Shown here: in pieces, positions 49,145 through 57,189 of the stretch | Layout: every line of letters starts with the position of its first letter | Numbering within the stretch: position 1 is the first letter of the stretch | Source of the DNA: Streptococcus suis | GTDB lineage: Bacteria > Bacillota > Bacilli > Lactobacillales > Streptococcaceae | Assembly: GCF_019856455.1 (NCBI RefSeq) | Contig: NZ_CP082205.1 | Location: 930,001 to 994,000 of the forward strand | DNA: 64,000 bases | Direction: 5' to 3' | Made by a program: the position numbers and the translations under genes | Notes under the pieces: model-generated | Seen by the model: only the letters and a program-made list of their open reading frames with translations | The model's database searches: none | What the model was told of the DNA's origin: nothing

Positions 49145-49500
49145 AGTTAGCGCTTGTTTTCATGTACACTTTTGACCATTAAGTTTTATCATCGCAGAGC
49201 GATGAGGAATCCCTATTTCTATCCAAAATCACTGGGTGAATTTGGACAGAAATAAGGATTGAAATCATGTTTGAATGGAAAGTATCTTGAAGGAGTTTAG
49301 GACTTCAAGGATTGAGTCATCTACGAAACGACTAAGTGGCACAATTGTGATCCACGCTTATAGAGAGTAGGACTCGCGGCAGAACCATTGACCTGTAGGT
49401 AACCAATCCACGAATATCAGAGTGGCCAATGCCCGAAGCTAAGAACTAGGCTCTTTCTAGATACTTTTCATTTTTTAATCAGTTCGATTGTTTTTACTTG
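49145..49500 (+). ncRNA. Candidate bridge RNA region of IS110 copy 1
   Basis: The 3' non-coding part of the IS has several hairpins: TCATCGC-AGA-GCGATGA near 49189-49205, CCTATTTCT...AGAAATAAGG around 49212-49258, CTTGAAG...CTTCAAG near 49287-49310, and GTGG...CCAC near 49335-49358. In IS1111-group elements the bridge RNA that pairs with target and donor is encoded downstream of the transposase. Its transcript and loops here are inferred. Confidence 0.5.
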
Positions 49501-49526
49501 ACAAAGGGCTTTACATATCAGTCATT

Positions 49527-49740
49527 TATACTCTTCGAAAATCAAAATCAGTCGATGTTGACCTGGTTTTGCAATCCGCTCTTATATCTCTCACCTTGAA
49601 CAGTCCATTTACTGTGTAAGCAATCCCAGAAACAGTTATAGCTGCGGTTGTTGACGCAAACCTTGTTCCCCTTATTTCCAACCTCTGACTATTTGTGAAA
49701 TAGTTGGAGCAAGTACTAAAAGGCTATATAAACATGATGA
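49527..49740. repeat. Partial BOX-like repeat next to the IS110 right end
   Basis: ATACTCTTCGAAAATCAAAATCAG at 49529 onward matches the left part of the element at 38408 for about 35 bases and then diverges. The far end was not recognised. No gene in this stretch. Confidence 0.5.
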
Positions 49741-49813
49741 CAGGTCATTTTATAGCTAATAATATAGGGGGCTATTTTTAGAAAAATTCGAAAAAACTTG
49801 AAAAATGGTAAAT

Positions 49814-49904
49814 TCTCAAAGTAAGTTCTAGTTCCCGTCCTTCCAGAAGTTACTTTGAGAAAACTGCATAACATCAACAGAATTTAGTCTCAGACTAAGT
49901 TCTG
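49814..49904. repeat. IS30-end relic and a near-perfect palindrome
   Basis: TCTCAAAGTAAGTTCTAG (49814-49831) is identical to the left end of the IS30-family element at 49992. An inverted partner (AGAAGTTACTTTGAGA) is at 49845-49860. A second palindrome of 27 bases, 49878-49904 (CAGAATTTAGTCT/AGACTAAGTTCTG), follows. This probably marks an older or aborted insertion. The rest of 49145-50077 outside the IS110 holds no gene. Confidence 0.5.
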
Positions 49905-49991
49905 TTTTTGACTAAAAATGTTGATAGTAGTGAGTTTTAGGGTTGAAAATGTTGAAAAAAAGAGTACACTAAAGTTACTGGCTCTGAGACG

Positions 49992-51337
49992 TCTCAAAGT
50001 AAGTTCTAGCTATCTGGAATTTTGGATGGGACAAGTTCCTTTCTATTTTGAAATTATTTTTTGATAAAAACTAACGATTATTTATCCAATAATCGAGGTG
50101 ATTGGATGACGTTCTCAGGGTTAATTTTAGAGATTCCCAAAAGTGTTGCCAATTCATCACCGTAGGTAAATGTAAAGAGTTCATAGGCGGATTTTCCGTT
50201 GAAAGAAGCTCGTCTGACGCTGTTGACATGCGAACAAACCAGGTTGATGTCCTCCTGTGTCAAGTTATCAAACGAACTTCCTTTAGGAAGAATATCTCTG
50301 ATAAGTGTGTGATTCTTCTCAATTCTCCCTTTCTGGTCAGAACGATTTGGGTCACAGAAGAATAGCTTAGATTCTCCACGAACATCCATTTCGATATCGT
50401 CCACTCTAGCGAATTCACCGCCATTATCGGTCAGAATGACAGGGAATAGTTCGCAGAAGTCCATCTCTTTCTGATGTAGGTCATTCTTGATAGCGTAGAG
50501 ATGTTTAGCGACCTCATTAGCTGTTTTATTATCAAGTAATCGAGCGAAGATAAAGTTACAGAAGGAGAGGTTAAAGGTGAGAAGTACCTTTCCGCCGATC
50601 CGTCCAGTAACGGTGTCCATTTCCAGCCAATAGCTGCTTCCTTTCTCTATGAGGAAGCGTTGGAAGTCCTCGTAAGACCGTCCTTCTTTGGCAGTTTTAG
50701 GAATGGGTTGTAGGTTTCTGGTTCTTCGCTTTCTGAATTTCACGACACGGGGGAAATCAATGGGCTTTGTGGAAAGATAGCCTTTTTCAAGGTATCGGTA
50801 GATAGAAGCTCTGGATGCCGAAAGTTCGTTTGAGGCGATGATGTGGTTGAGGTGTTACCCCTTTTGGATGGCTGAAGAGACAATCTCATCCATGCGATAG
50901 AATTCTTCCTTGTTTAGTGCAACCCCTGTTCTCGAGTCTGAGAGCTTAGCTTCATAATCAAGCTGAGCTCTTTTTGCGTAGTAGAACTGTTTCTGGTATC
51001 CGCAGTTGCTTCTCTTTTTCGGACAGGCATTACAAACGTATGGAGCCTTTTTGAGTAGAGGGCAGGCCTCACAATTGGAGGTACTAGAGTTCTCTTTTAT
51101 CACCCTATTTCTCCGAACTTCTTTTGAGATTGTGGACGGGTCTTTTCCTAGCTTAACAGCGATAGCTGAGAAGGGCTTAAGTTGTTCAATTCCTATTTGA
51201 ATATCGTTGCGATCAGAGAGGGTTAAGTGTTTGTTTTTCATTGTCAGTTACCAACTTGTCCCATAGTAAGTTCTACCTTATTTCTTTGTCTCAGTCTAAT
51301 TTCCAGTTTTTAAGATAGACTAGAACTTACTTTGGGA
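49992..51337 (-). mobile_element. Decayed IS30-family element
   Basis: About 1346 bp between the inverted ends TCTCAAAGTAAGTTCTAG (49992-50009) and the complement CTAGAACTTACTTTGGGA (51320-51337), one mismatch. It carries one transposase gene on minus with an internal stop. The left end overlaps a perfect palindrome TGAGACGTCTCA (49985-49996). Confidence 0.75.
50078..51241 (-). pseudogene. IS30-family transposase with an internal stop
   Basis: A full-length frame of about 387 codons starting at ATG 51241, with a single in-frame TAA at 50855-50857 (after SSAIQKG; the frame then resumes HLNHIIASNELSA). N-terminal part: LSDRNDIQIGIEQ, helix-turn-helix DPSTISKEVRRNR and a Cys-rich zinc-like segment (CEACPLL...CNACPKK). 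C-terminal DDE part: EMDTVTGRIGG, TDNGGEFA and GRIEKNH. The stop could come from a CAA to TAA change. The transposase is probably inactive. Confidence 0.85.
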
Positions 51338-51381
51338 ATTTAGCAAACTTGAAAAATCTGAAAATTTACGCAATTTCCTAT

Positions 51382-51410
51382 TGACAAATAATTTGAAAAC
51401 AGTTATGATA
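51382..51410 (+). promoter_or_regulatory. Promoter of the leader-controlled ABC operon
   Basis: TTGACA (51382-51387), exactly 17 bp, TATGAT (51405-51410). Transcription would begin near 51417, before the leader peptide. Confidence 0.8.
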
Positions 51411-51440
51411 GTTACAAATAAATGAGAAAGGGAAACAGAG

Positions 51441-51503
51441 ATGTTACAAATGTGTCAAAATCATTCAGCTAATCATACTTATTTCTACGGCTATTTTAGA
51501 TAG
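51441..51503 (+). CDS. Tyr/Phe-rich leader peptide
   Basis: A 20-codon ORF with a purine-rich ribosome site (AGAAAGGGAAACAGAG) before ATG 51441. The last codons read Thr-Tyr-Phe-Tyr-Gly-Tyr-Phe-Arg-stop, so five of seven are Tyr or Phe. Such runs are the mark of ribosome-mediated attenuation. The stop overlaps the first arm of a hairpin (51503-51509 GTGTTTG with 51531-51537 CAAACAC). Confidence 0.65.
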   Translation: MLQMCQNHSANHTYFYGYFR

Positions 51504-51690
51504 TGTTTGTAGACATGGTAAACATGGATGCAAACACGGGAACGTAAAGTTTGTATCTATGTGGCTGTAGCTATTTTGACATGTGCCCATAGATGATACA
51601 TCTAAATGGCACGGATAATTCATTCTGTTTTCCTACACAGATGAAATATAAGGACCGTTTAGAGTGTAGTCTAAGCGGTCCTTTCTTGTT
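51503..51690 (+). promoter_or_regulatory. Attenuator region with alternative hairpins and terminator
   Basis: Possible structures: GTGTTTG/CAAACAC (51503-51537), TAGATG-ATA-CATCTA (51590-51604), and TAGATA (51497-51502) with TATCTA (51554-51559), which would overlap the leader peptide. The last is an intrinsic terminator, AAGGACCG...CGGTCCTT (51650-51682), then TTTCTTGTTT, 30 bases before the first ABC gene. No T-box motif (AGGGTGG) was seen. Apart from the leader peptide, no gene lies in 51242-51720. Confidence 0.65.
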
Positions 51691-51720
51691 TGCTATTATA
51701 TTTATAAAAGGAGAATAATC

Positions 51721-52680
51721 ATGGGATTTAAAAAAATTATACTTAGTTCAGTAGCACTTTTGTCAGCAGTAACACTTGCTGCATGCAGTTCCAATTCGTC
51801 AGATTCAAGTTCAGTCAATGTTGGTATTATTCAATATGCTGAACATGAAGCGTTGAGCTCAGCTCGTGAAGGCTTTGTAGAGGCGCTCGAAGAAGCAGGC
51901 TACAAGGAAGGTGAAAATCTGACGCTTGATTTGCAAAATGCCCAAGGTGATCAAGCAAACTTACAGACAATGGTTGAGAAATTGGCAGGAAAAAATGATC
52001 TTAACTTTGCCATCGCAACACCGGCAGCCCAAGCCATGCTTAATGCAGATAGTGAAACATCAAGTGTATTCACAGCTGTCACAGATCCAGTTGAAGCAGG
52101 TTTGGTTGAATCATTGGAAAAACCAGGTGGGACCATGACCGGATCGACTGATGCAACTGATGTGGAAGGTCAAATCGAGATGTTGCTCAAAGTTGTACCA
52201 ACTGCGAAGACTGTCGGTATTTTCTACAATTCTAGCGAGGTAAACTCAGAAGTTCAAGCTGAGCAGGCTAAAAAAGCACTCGAAGCAAAAGGTGTAAAAG
52301 TAGAAGTGACAACAGTTACGACGACAAACGATGTTCAGCAAGCTATTACTTCACTTGCAGGAAAAGTCGATGCTATCTATCTTCCAACTGATAATACAGT
52401 TGCCTCTACAGCTTCAACAATCGGTGATATTTTAAAAGAAGCAAAAGTTCCAGCTATGGGAAGTGACGCGGCAGTTATTGACGCAGCTCTATTTACCTAC
52501 GGTGTCGACTACCATGCTATCGGTGTTCAAGCTGGTGAATTGGCTGTTAAGATTTTGAAGGGTGAAAAGCCTGCTGACTTAGCAGTTGAAAAACCAAATA
52601 CAGCGGCTATTACCGTCAATGAAGAAATGGCTAAAGCTGTTGGTATTGATGCAACGACTATAAAAGCATTAGAAGAGTAA
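51721..52680 (+). CDS. ABC transporter substrate-binding lipoprotein (TrpX-like), first copy
   Basis: A 319-residue lipoprotein: signal peptide with lipobox LAAC, Cys near residue 22. The ABC_sub_bind family is recognised by VGIIQYAEHEALSSAREGF, LDLQNAQGDQANLQT, FTAVTDPVEAGLV and LPTDNTVAS. TrpXYZ-type systems of Firmicutes are predicted aromatic amino acid importers. The Tyr/Phe-rich leader upstream fits a tyrosine or phenylalanine-linked substrate. A close paralogue follows directly. Confidence 0.88.
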   Translation: MGFKKIILSSVALLSAVTLAACSSNSSDSSSVNVGIIQYAEHEALSSAREGFVEALEEAGYKEGENLTLDLQNAQGDQANLQTMVEKLAGKNDLNFAIATPAAQAMLNADSETSSVFTAVTDPVEAGLVESLEKPGGTMTGSTDATDVEGQIEMLLKVVPTAKTVGIFYNSSEVNSEVQAEQAKKALEAKGVKVEVTTVTTTNDVQQAITSLAGKVDAIYLPTDNTVASTASTIGDILKEAKVPAMGSDAAVIDAALFTYGVDYHAIGVQAGELAVKILKGEKPADLAVEKPNTAAITVNEEMAKAVGIDATTIKALEE

Positions 52681-52703
52681 AATATTTAGGAGAAGAAACG
52701 TTT

Positions 52704-53678
52704 ATGTATTATAAGCTAGTAAAAAAATTGGCAACTATTTCAGTAGCAAGTATGGGTTTGTTAACACTTGCAGCTTGTTCCTCATCATCAGAACAAGCTT
52801 CCTCAGATGTGGTCAAAGTTGGAGTTCTTCAATATATGGAGCATGAATCATTGACAGCTGCCCGTGAGGGTTTTGTGGCGGAATTAGAAGCAAATGGTTA
52901 TAAAGAGGGTGAAAAATTGGTTTTGGATTATCAAAATGCCCAAGGCGATCAATCTAACCTTCAAACCATTTCAGAACAATTAATCGATGGAAATGATATT
53001 GTCTTGGCAATCGCTACGCCGTCTGCCCAGAGTTTAGCGACTGTGTCTACTGAAACGCCGATTGTCTTTACTGCGGTTACAGATCCCTTGTCAGCTGACT
53101 TGGTAGAATCCATTGAAAAACCAGGTGGACTTTTGACAGGTACTTCTGATCAAGCTCCAATTGACAAACAGGTTGAATTGCTAGGTCAAGCTGTTCCAGA
53201 TGCTAAGACCGTTGGTATTTTGTACACTACTAGCGAACGTAATTCAGAAGTCCAGGTAGAGCAAGCTAAGGAATTGCTAGAAAAAGCAGGTTATAAGGTA
53301 ATTGTCAAAGGAATCACATCTTCAAATGAAGTCCAAGATGCGACAACAAGCTTGATGAAGGATGTAGATGCTCTCTTTATTCCAACAGACAATACTGTCG
53401 CTTCAACCATGACCATGATCGGTGAATTATCTGTGGAGCATAAGGTTCCAGTAATCGGTGGTTCAACGGATATGGTGGATGAAGGAGGTCTTTTGACTTA
53501 CGGTACCAACTATGAAGCTTTAGGTCGTCAAACTGCAAAAATGGCTATTAAGATTATCGAAGGAGCTAATGTGTCAGAAACGGCAGTAGAATACCCAGAG
53601 ACCGTCAGTCTTCACGTCAATGAAGAAATGGCTCAGAAATTAGGTATCGATACTTCTAAGCTTGCTGTATCTGAATAA
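52704..53678 (+). CDS. ABC transporter substrate-binding lipoprotein (TrpX-like), second copy
   Basis: A 324-residue paralogue of the preceding protein with lipobox LAAC (Cys near residue 25) and the same motifs (VGVLQYMEHESLTAAREGF, NAQGDQSNLQT, FTAVTDPLSADLV, IPTDNTVAS). Twin binding proteins for one permease may widen the substrate range. AGGAGAAG precedes the ATG. Confidence 0.88.
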   Translation: MYYKLVKKLATISVASMGLLTLAACSSSSEQASSDVVKVGVLQYMEHESLTAAREGFVAELEANGYKEGEKLVLDYQNAQGDQSNLQTISEQLIDGNDIVLAIATPSAQSLATVSTETPIVFTAVTDPLSADLVESIEKPGGLLTGTSDQAPIDKQVELLGQAVPDAKTVGILYTTSERNSEVQVEQAKELLEKAGYKVIVKGITSSNEVQDATTSLMKDVDALFIPTDNTVASTMTMIGELSVEHKVPVIGGSTDMVDEGGLLTYGTNYEALGRQTAKMAIKIIEGANVSETAVEYPETVSLHVNEEMAQKLGIDTSKLAVSE

Positions 53679-53732
53679 GATCGGTAAGATAGAACCTAGT
53701 ATCGACTACGAATTTAGAAAAAGGAGAAAATC

Positions 53733-54626
53733 GTGGATATTATTTTATCAAGTATCTCGCAAGGCTTGCTTTGGTCAGTTATGGCGATTGGTGTTTACTT
53801 GACGTTTCGTATTTTAGATATTGCTGATATGACAGCTGAGGGGTCTTATCCGCTTGGAGCTGCTGTTTGTGCGACAGGGATTGTGAACGGAGTGAATCCC
53901 TTGCTGGCAACCTTTATGGCTATGGTAGCTGGTATGGGTGCAGGATTGATTTCTGGTTTACTTCATACAAAACTAAAAATTCCAGCCCTTTTGACCGGTA
54001 TTGTAACCTTGACAGGTCTCTACTCTATCAACTTGAAAATATTAGGCAAAGCCAATGTGGCTCTGCTTAAGCAAGAAACTCTAGTGACCCAATTGCAGGA
54101 TTTCGGTTTGACAAAAACAAATGCCGTTTTGGTGATTGGTCTGGTCTTTGTACTAGCAGTTGTAGGTTTATTGACGCTCTTGCTCAATACACAAATTGGT
54201 CTAGCTATTCGTTCAACAGGGGATAATATTCCAATGAGTGAGTCCAATGGTATCAATGTAGACAATATGAAAATCTACGGCTATATGTTGTCGAATGGTC
54301 TAATTGCCCTTTGTGGTGCTCTTCTTACTCAGAATAATGGCTATGCAGATCTCAACTCAGGTACTGGTACCATTGTTATCGGCCTAGCATCTGTCATTAT
54401 TGCAGAAGTTATCTTGCGTAACTTACGCTTGGGTTGGAGACTCCTATCGGTTGTTCTCGGTGCAGTTGTTTACCGTTTGATTATCTTAGCGATTTTGGAA
54501 ATTCCAGGTATGGATGCAGACCTTGTTAAACTCTTCTCAGCTATCCTTCTGGCAACCGTTCTCTATGTGCCAGAATTGCAGAAGAAATTGAATATTCGTC
54601 GTCCAAAATTGAATGGAAATGCTTAG
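53733..54626 (+). CDS. ABC transporter permease (TrpY-like)
   Basis: A 297-residue protein with about eight predicted helices, of the branched-chain/LivH-type permease family (SISQGLLWSVMAIGVYLTFRI; ADMTAEGSYPLG; GLASVIIAEVILRN). GTG start after AAGGAG. The single permease may form a homodimer with the ATPase downstream, ten bases away. Confidence 0.9.
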   Translation: MDIILSSISQGLLWSVMAIGVYLTFRILDIADMTAEGSYPLGAAVCATGIVNGVNPLLATFMAMVAGMGAGLISGLLHTKLKIPALLTGIVTLTGLYSINLKILGKANVALLKQETLVTQLQDFGLTKTNAVLVIGLVFVLAVVGLLTLLLNTQIGLAIRSTGDNIPMSESNGINVDNMKIYGYMLSNGLIALCGALLTQNNGYADLNSGTGTIVIGLASVIIAEVILRNLRLGWRLLSVVLGAVVYRLIILAILEIPGMDADLVKLFSAILLATVLYVPELQKKLNIRRPKLNGNA

Positions 54627-54635
54627 GAGGAAGTC

Positions 54636-55436
54636 ATGTCTACAATTTTATCAATTCAAAATATTCATAAAACCTTCGAAGCTGGAACAGTTAATGAGAA
54701 CCATGTCCTTCGTGGGTTGAACTTAGATGTAAAAGAAGGGGATTTTATCTCCATCATTGGTGGTAATGGTGCTGGTAAATCAACTTTCATGAACTCACTT
54801 GCAGGTGCCTTGACGGTTGATTCGGGCGATATTTTGCTTGAAGGTAAATCCATTAAGCATGTCTCAGCTGCCAAACGTTCTAAGGACATCAGCCGTGTTT
54901 TCCAAGATCCTAAGATGGGAACAGCTTCTCGATTGACCATTGAAGAAAACATGGCTATTGCCTATCGTCGTGGATTGTCACGTGGTCTTGGTTGGGGTGT
55001 GAAGGATAGTGAACGTGCTATTTTTAAGGAATCCTTGAAAGAGCTTGGTCTGGGACTAGAAAACCGTATGAAGGTTGACACGCAATTTCTTTCAGGTGGT
55101 CAACGTCAGGCTCTGACCTTGATGATGGCTTCGCTGGTTAAACCAAAAGTTCTGCTCCTGGACGAACATACTGCGGCCCTTGATCCAAAAACCAGCGATA
55201 TGGTTATGGAATTGACCAAGAAAATCGTGGAAAGTCACCAGTTGACAGCTCTGATGATTACGCATAATATGGAAAATGCCATTGAATATGGTAATCGTTT
55301 GGTCATGTTGCACCGTGGTCAGATTGTTGTCGATGTAGAAGGAGAAGAGAAGAAGAACTTGACTGTTCAAAATTTGATGGACCTTTTCTACAAAAACAGC
55401 GGTGAGAAACTAACTGACGATGAGATGATTTTATAG
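54636..55436 (+). CDS. ABC transporter ATP-binding protein (TrpZ-like)
   Basis: A 266-residue ATPase. Walker A GGNGAGKST, signature LSGGQRQALTL, Walker B KVLLLDEHTAALDPKT and switch HNMENA. It ends DDEMIL-TAG, and this TAG is the first shared sequence of the IS110 copy 2, so the stop codon was probably supplied by the insertion. A few residues may differ from the native C-terminus; the core is whole. Confidence 0.92.
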   Translation: MSTILSIQNIHKTFEAGTVNENHVLRGLNLDVKEGDFISIIGGNGAGKSTFMNSLAGALTVDSGDILLEGKSIKHVSAAKRSKDISRVFQDPKMGTASRLTIEENMAIAYRRGLSRGLGWGVKDSERAIFKESLKELGLGLENRMKVDTQFLSGGQRQALTLMMASLVKPKVLLLDEHTAALDPKTSDMVMELTKKIVESHQLTALMITHNMENAIEYGNRLVMLHRGQIVVDVEGEEKKNLTVQNLMDLFYKNSGEKLTDDEMIL

Positions 55437-55544
55437 ACAATATGTAAAGACCCCCAGTTGAGAATTCGTGGATTTACCTGTACACTAGAATAAAAAAACA
55501 ATCAACTTCTAACAGGAATTACCACACTCAATTGGAGGTCTTAT

Positions 55545-56666
55545 ATGTTTCATTTTACCACACTTTTCATCGGAATGGATGTTCACAAAGAAAGTTTTTC
55601 ACTCTGCTATTATGATATGATGGCGAATCAATTCAAACATAGCACTAAAGTTGGTCCAAATGTTAGCTATATTGTGAACTATGTGAATGAGCTTCGTCGT
55701 TTATATGGTCAAGATGCAGAAGTGTTATGTGGCTACGAAGCCGGATGTCTTGGATTTACCCTATATCACCAGCTACAAGCTCACGGGATTCCCTGTATCG
55801 TGATGGCGCCTACAACGGTGATGAAGGAAGGATCTAAGCGTGTTAAGACTGATAAAAAAGATGCAGCTCAGCTCGCAAAAGCTCTGGCCTTTCGTAGCTA
55901 TCGGCCTGTTCATATTCCTACTGTTGAGGATGAACAAGTCAAAGAATATATCCGCATGAGAACAGACCACAAAGTGGCTCTGAAGAAAATCAAACAACAA
56001 ATTCTTGCCTTCTGTCTCCGACATGATTTTCGCTATACCGAGGGAAGCAGTAATTGGACACAGAAACATGTTCGCTGGCTCCGTTCCCTAAAACCTGAGG
56101 GACTTTACGCAGAGATTTTGACAGAATATCTATTGACCTATGAGAAATTAGTAGATCAAATAGAACGGTATGATGCACGAATTGAGCAACTGGGTCAAAG
56201 CGACAGTTACCAAGAGAAGGTCTCACGGCTTTCTTGCTTTATTGGCATTAAAACACTAACTGCTCTTTCCATTGTGACAGAAATCGGTGATTTTAATCGC
56301 TTTGCGACAGCTCAACATTTTGCTTCTTATCTTGGGCTAACTCCTAGCGAAAATTCTAGCGGCGACAAGGAGAGAAGAGGTGCTATCACCAAAGCGGGGA
56401 ATAGCCATGTGAGACGACTTCTGATAGAAGCTGCACAATCATTGGCTAAGGGGACGATTGGGTATAAATCCAAAGAATTGAAAAGGAGACAAAGTGGAAA
56501 CCGAGTGGAGGTGATTGCTTATGCGGATAAGGCTAATGAACGCTTAAGAAGACGTTATCGTACACTTGTTCTAGGAAAAAATAAGAAACAAAATGTTGCT
56601 AAAACAGCTATTGCACGAGAATTATCTGGTTTTATTTGGGGGATGATGACAGGAAGAATAGCTTGA
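55545..56666 (+). CDS. IS110-family transposase, copy 2
   Basis: A 373-residue DEDD transposase, almost identical to the one at 48023 (KPEG instead of NPDG near residue 183). All catalytic segments are intact. Confidence 0.93.
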   Translation: MFHFTTLFIGMDVHKESFSLCYYDMMANQFKHSTKVGPNVSYIVNYVNELRRLYGQDAEVLCGYEAGCLGFTLYHQLQAHGIPCIVMAPTTVMKEGSKRVKTDKKDAAQLAKALAFRSYRPVHIPTVEDEQVKEYIRMRTDHKVALKKIKQQILAFCLRHDFRYTEGSSNWTQKHVRWLRSLKPEGLYAEILTEYLLTYEKLVDQIERYDARIEQLGQSDSYQEKVSRLSCFIGIKTLTALSIVTEIGDFNRFATAQHFASYLGLTPSENSSGDKERRGAITKAGNSHVRRLLIEAAQSLAKGTIGYKSKELKRRQSGNRVEVIAYADKANERLRRRYRTLVLGKNKKQNVAKTAIARELSGFIWGMMTGRIA

Positions 56667-57020
56667 AGTTAGCGCTTGTTTTCATGTACACTTTTGACCA
56701 TTAAGTTTTATCATCGCAGAGCGATGAGGAATCCCTATTTCTATCCAAAATCACTGGGTGAATTTGGACAGAAATAAGGATTGAAATCATGTTTGAATGG
56801 AAAGTATCTTGAAGGAGTTTAGGACTTCAAGGTTTGAGTCATCTACGAAACGACTAAGTGGCACAATTGTGATCCACGCTTATAGAGAGTAGGACTCGCG
56901 GCAGAACCATTGACCTGTAGGTAACCAATCCACGAATATCAGAGTGGCCAATGCCCGAAGCTAAGAACTAGGCTCTTTCTAGATACTTTTCATTTTTTTA
57001 TCAGTTCGATTGTTTTTACT
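56667..57020 (+). ncRNA. Candidate bridge RNA region of IS110 copy 2
   Basis: The same structured 3' non-coding segment as at 49145, with a few substitutions (for example CAAGGTTTGAG against CAAGGATTGAG) that could bear on target or donor pairing. Confidence 0.5.
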
Positions 57021-57046
57021 TGACAAAGGGCTTTACATATCAGTCG

Positions 57047-57136
57047 TTCAGTTTATCTTTTATTACGTCGTTAACTCGTTTTGCCGTACTCCAGTACTGT
57101 CTTCAACTCGTTGCCTAGTACTAAAAGCAAACTGAA
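57047..57136. repeat. Small inverted-repeat element
   Basis: About 90 bp with ends TTCAGTTT (57047) and AAACTGAA (57129-57136), extended by CTTTTA and TAAAAG. An inner hairpin GTACTCCAGTAC sits near 57087-57098. It looks like a miniature mobile element or structured repeat. No gene. Confidence 0.55.
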
Positions 57137-57142
57137 AGACTA

Positions 57143-57188
57143 TACAAAAAATAAGACTACTGATTTCATGCAAGTCAGTAGTCTTTTT
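57143..57188 (-). terminator. Terminator of the minus-strand aro unit
   Basis: AAGACTACTGA (57153-57163) pairs with TCAGTAGTCTT (57175-57185). A-rich and T-rich flanks suit either strand; it lies directly after aroB. Confidence 0.85.
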
Positions 57189-57189
57189 T

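Larger units (their letters stand above)
47912..49523 (+). mobile_element. IS110-family element, IS1111-like group, copy 1
   Basis: 1612 bp, defined by alignment with the second copy at 55434. Subterminal inverted repeats ATATGTAAAG (left, near 47918) and CTTTACATAT (right, near 49509) are perfect 10-mers, a feature of the IS1111 group. One transposase ORF is followed by about 370 bases of structured non-coding DNA. The right edge abuts a BOX-like repeat. Confidence 0.9.
55434..57045 (+). mobile_element. IS110-family element, IS1111-like group, copy 2
   Basis: 1612 bp, same orientation and nearly identical to the copy at 47912, with only scattered substitutions. Left end immediately follows the ABC operon; right end abuts a small inverted-repeat element at 57047. 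The same ATATGTAAAG/CTTTACATAT subterminal repeats are present. Confidence 0.9.

Noticed and set aside
51441..51690. T-box riboswitch before the ABC operon
   Set aside because: No AGGGTGG-type motif was found; the Tyr/Phe codons point to a leader-peptide mechanism.
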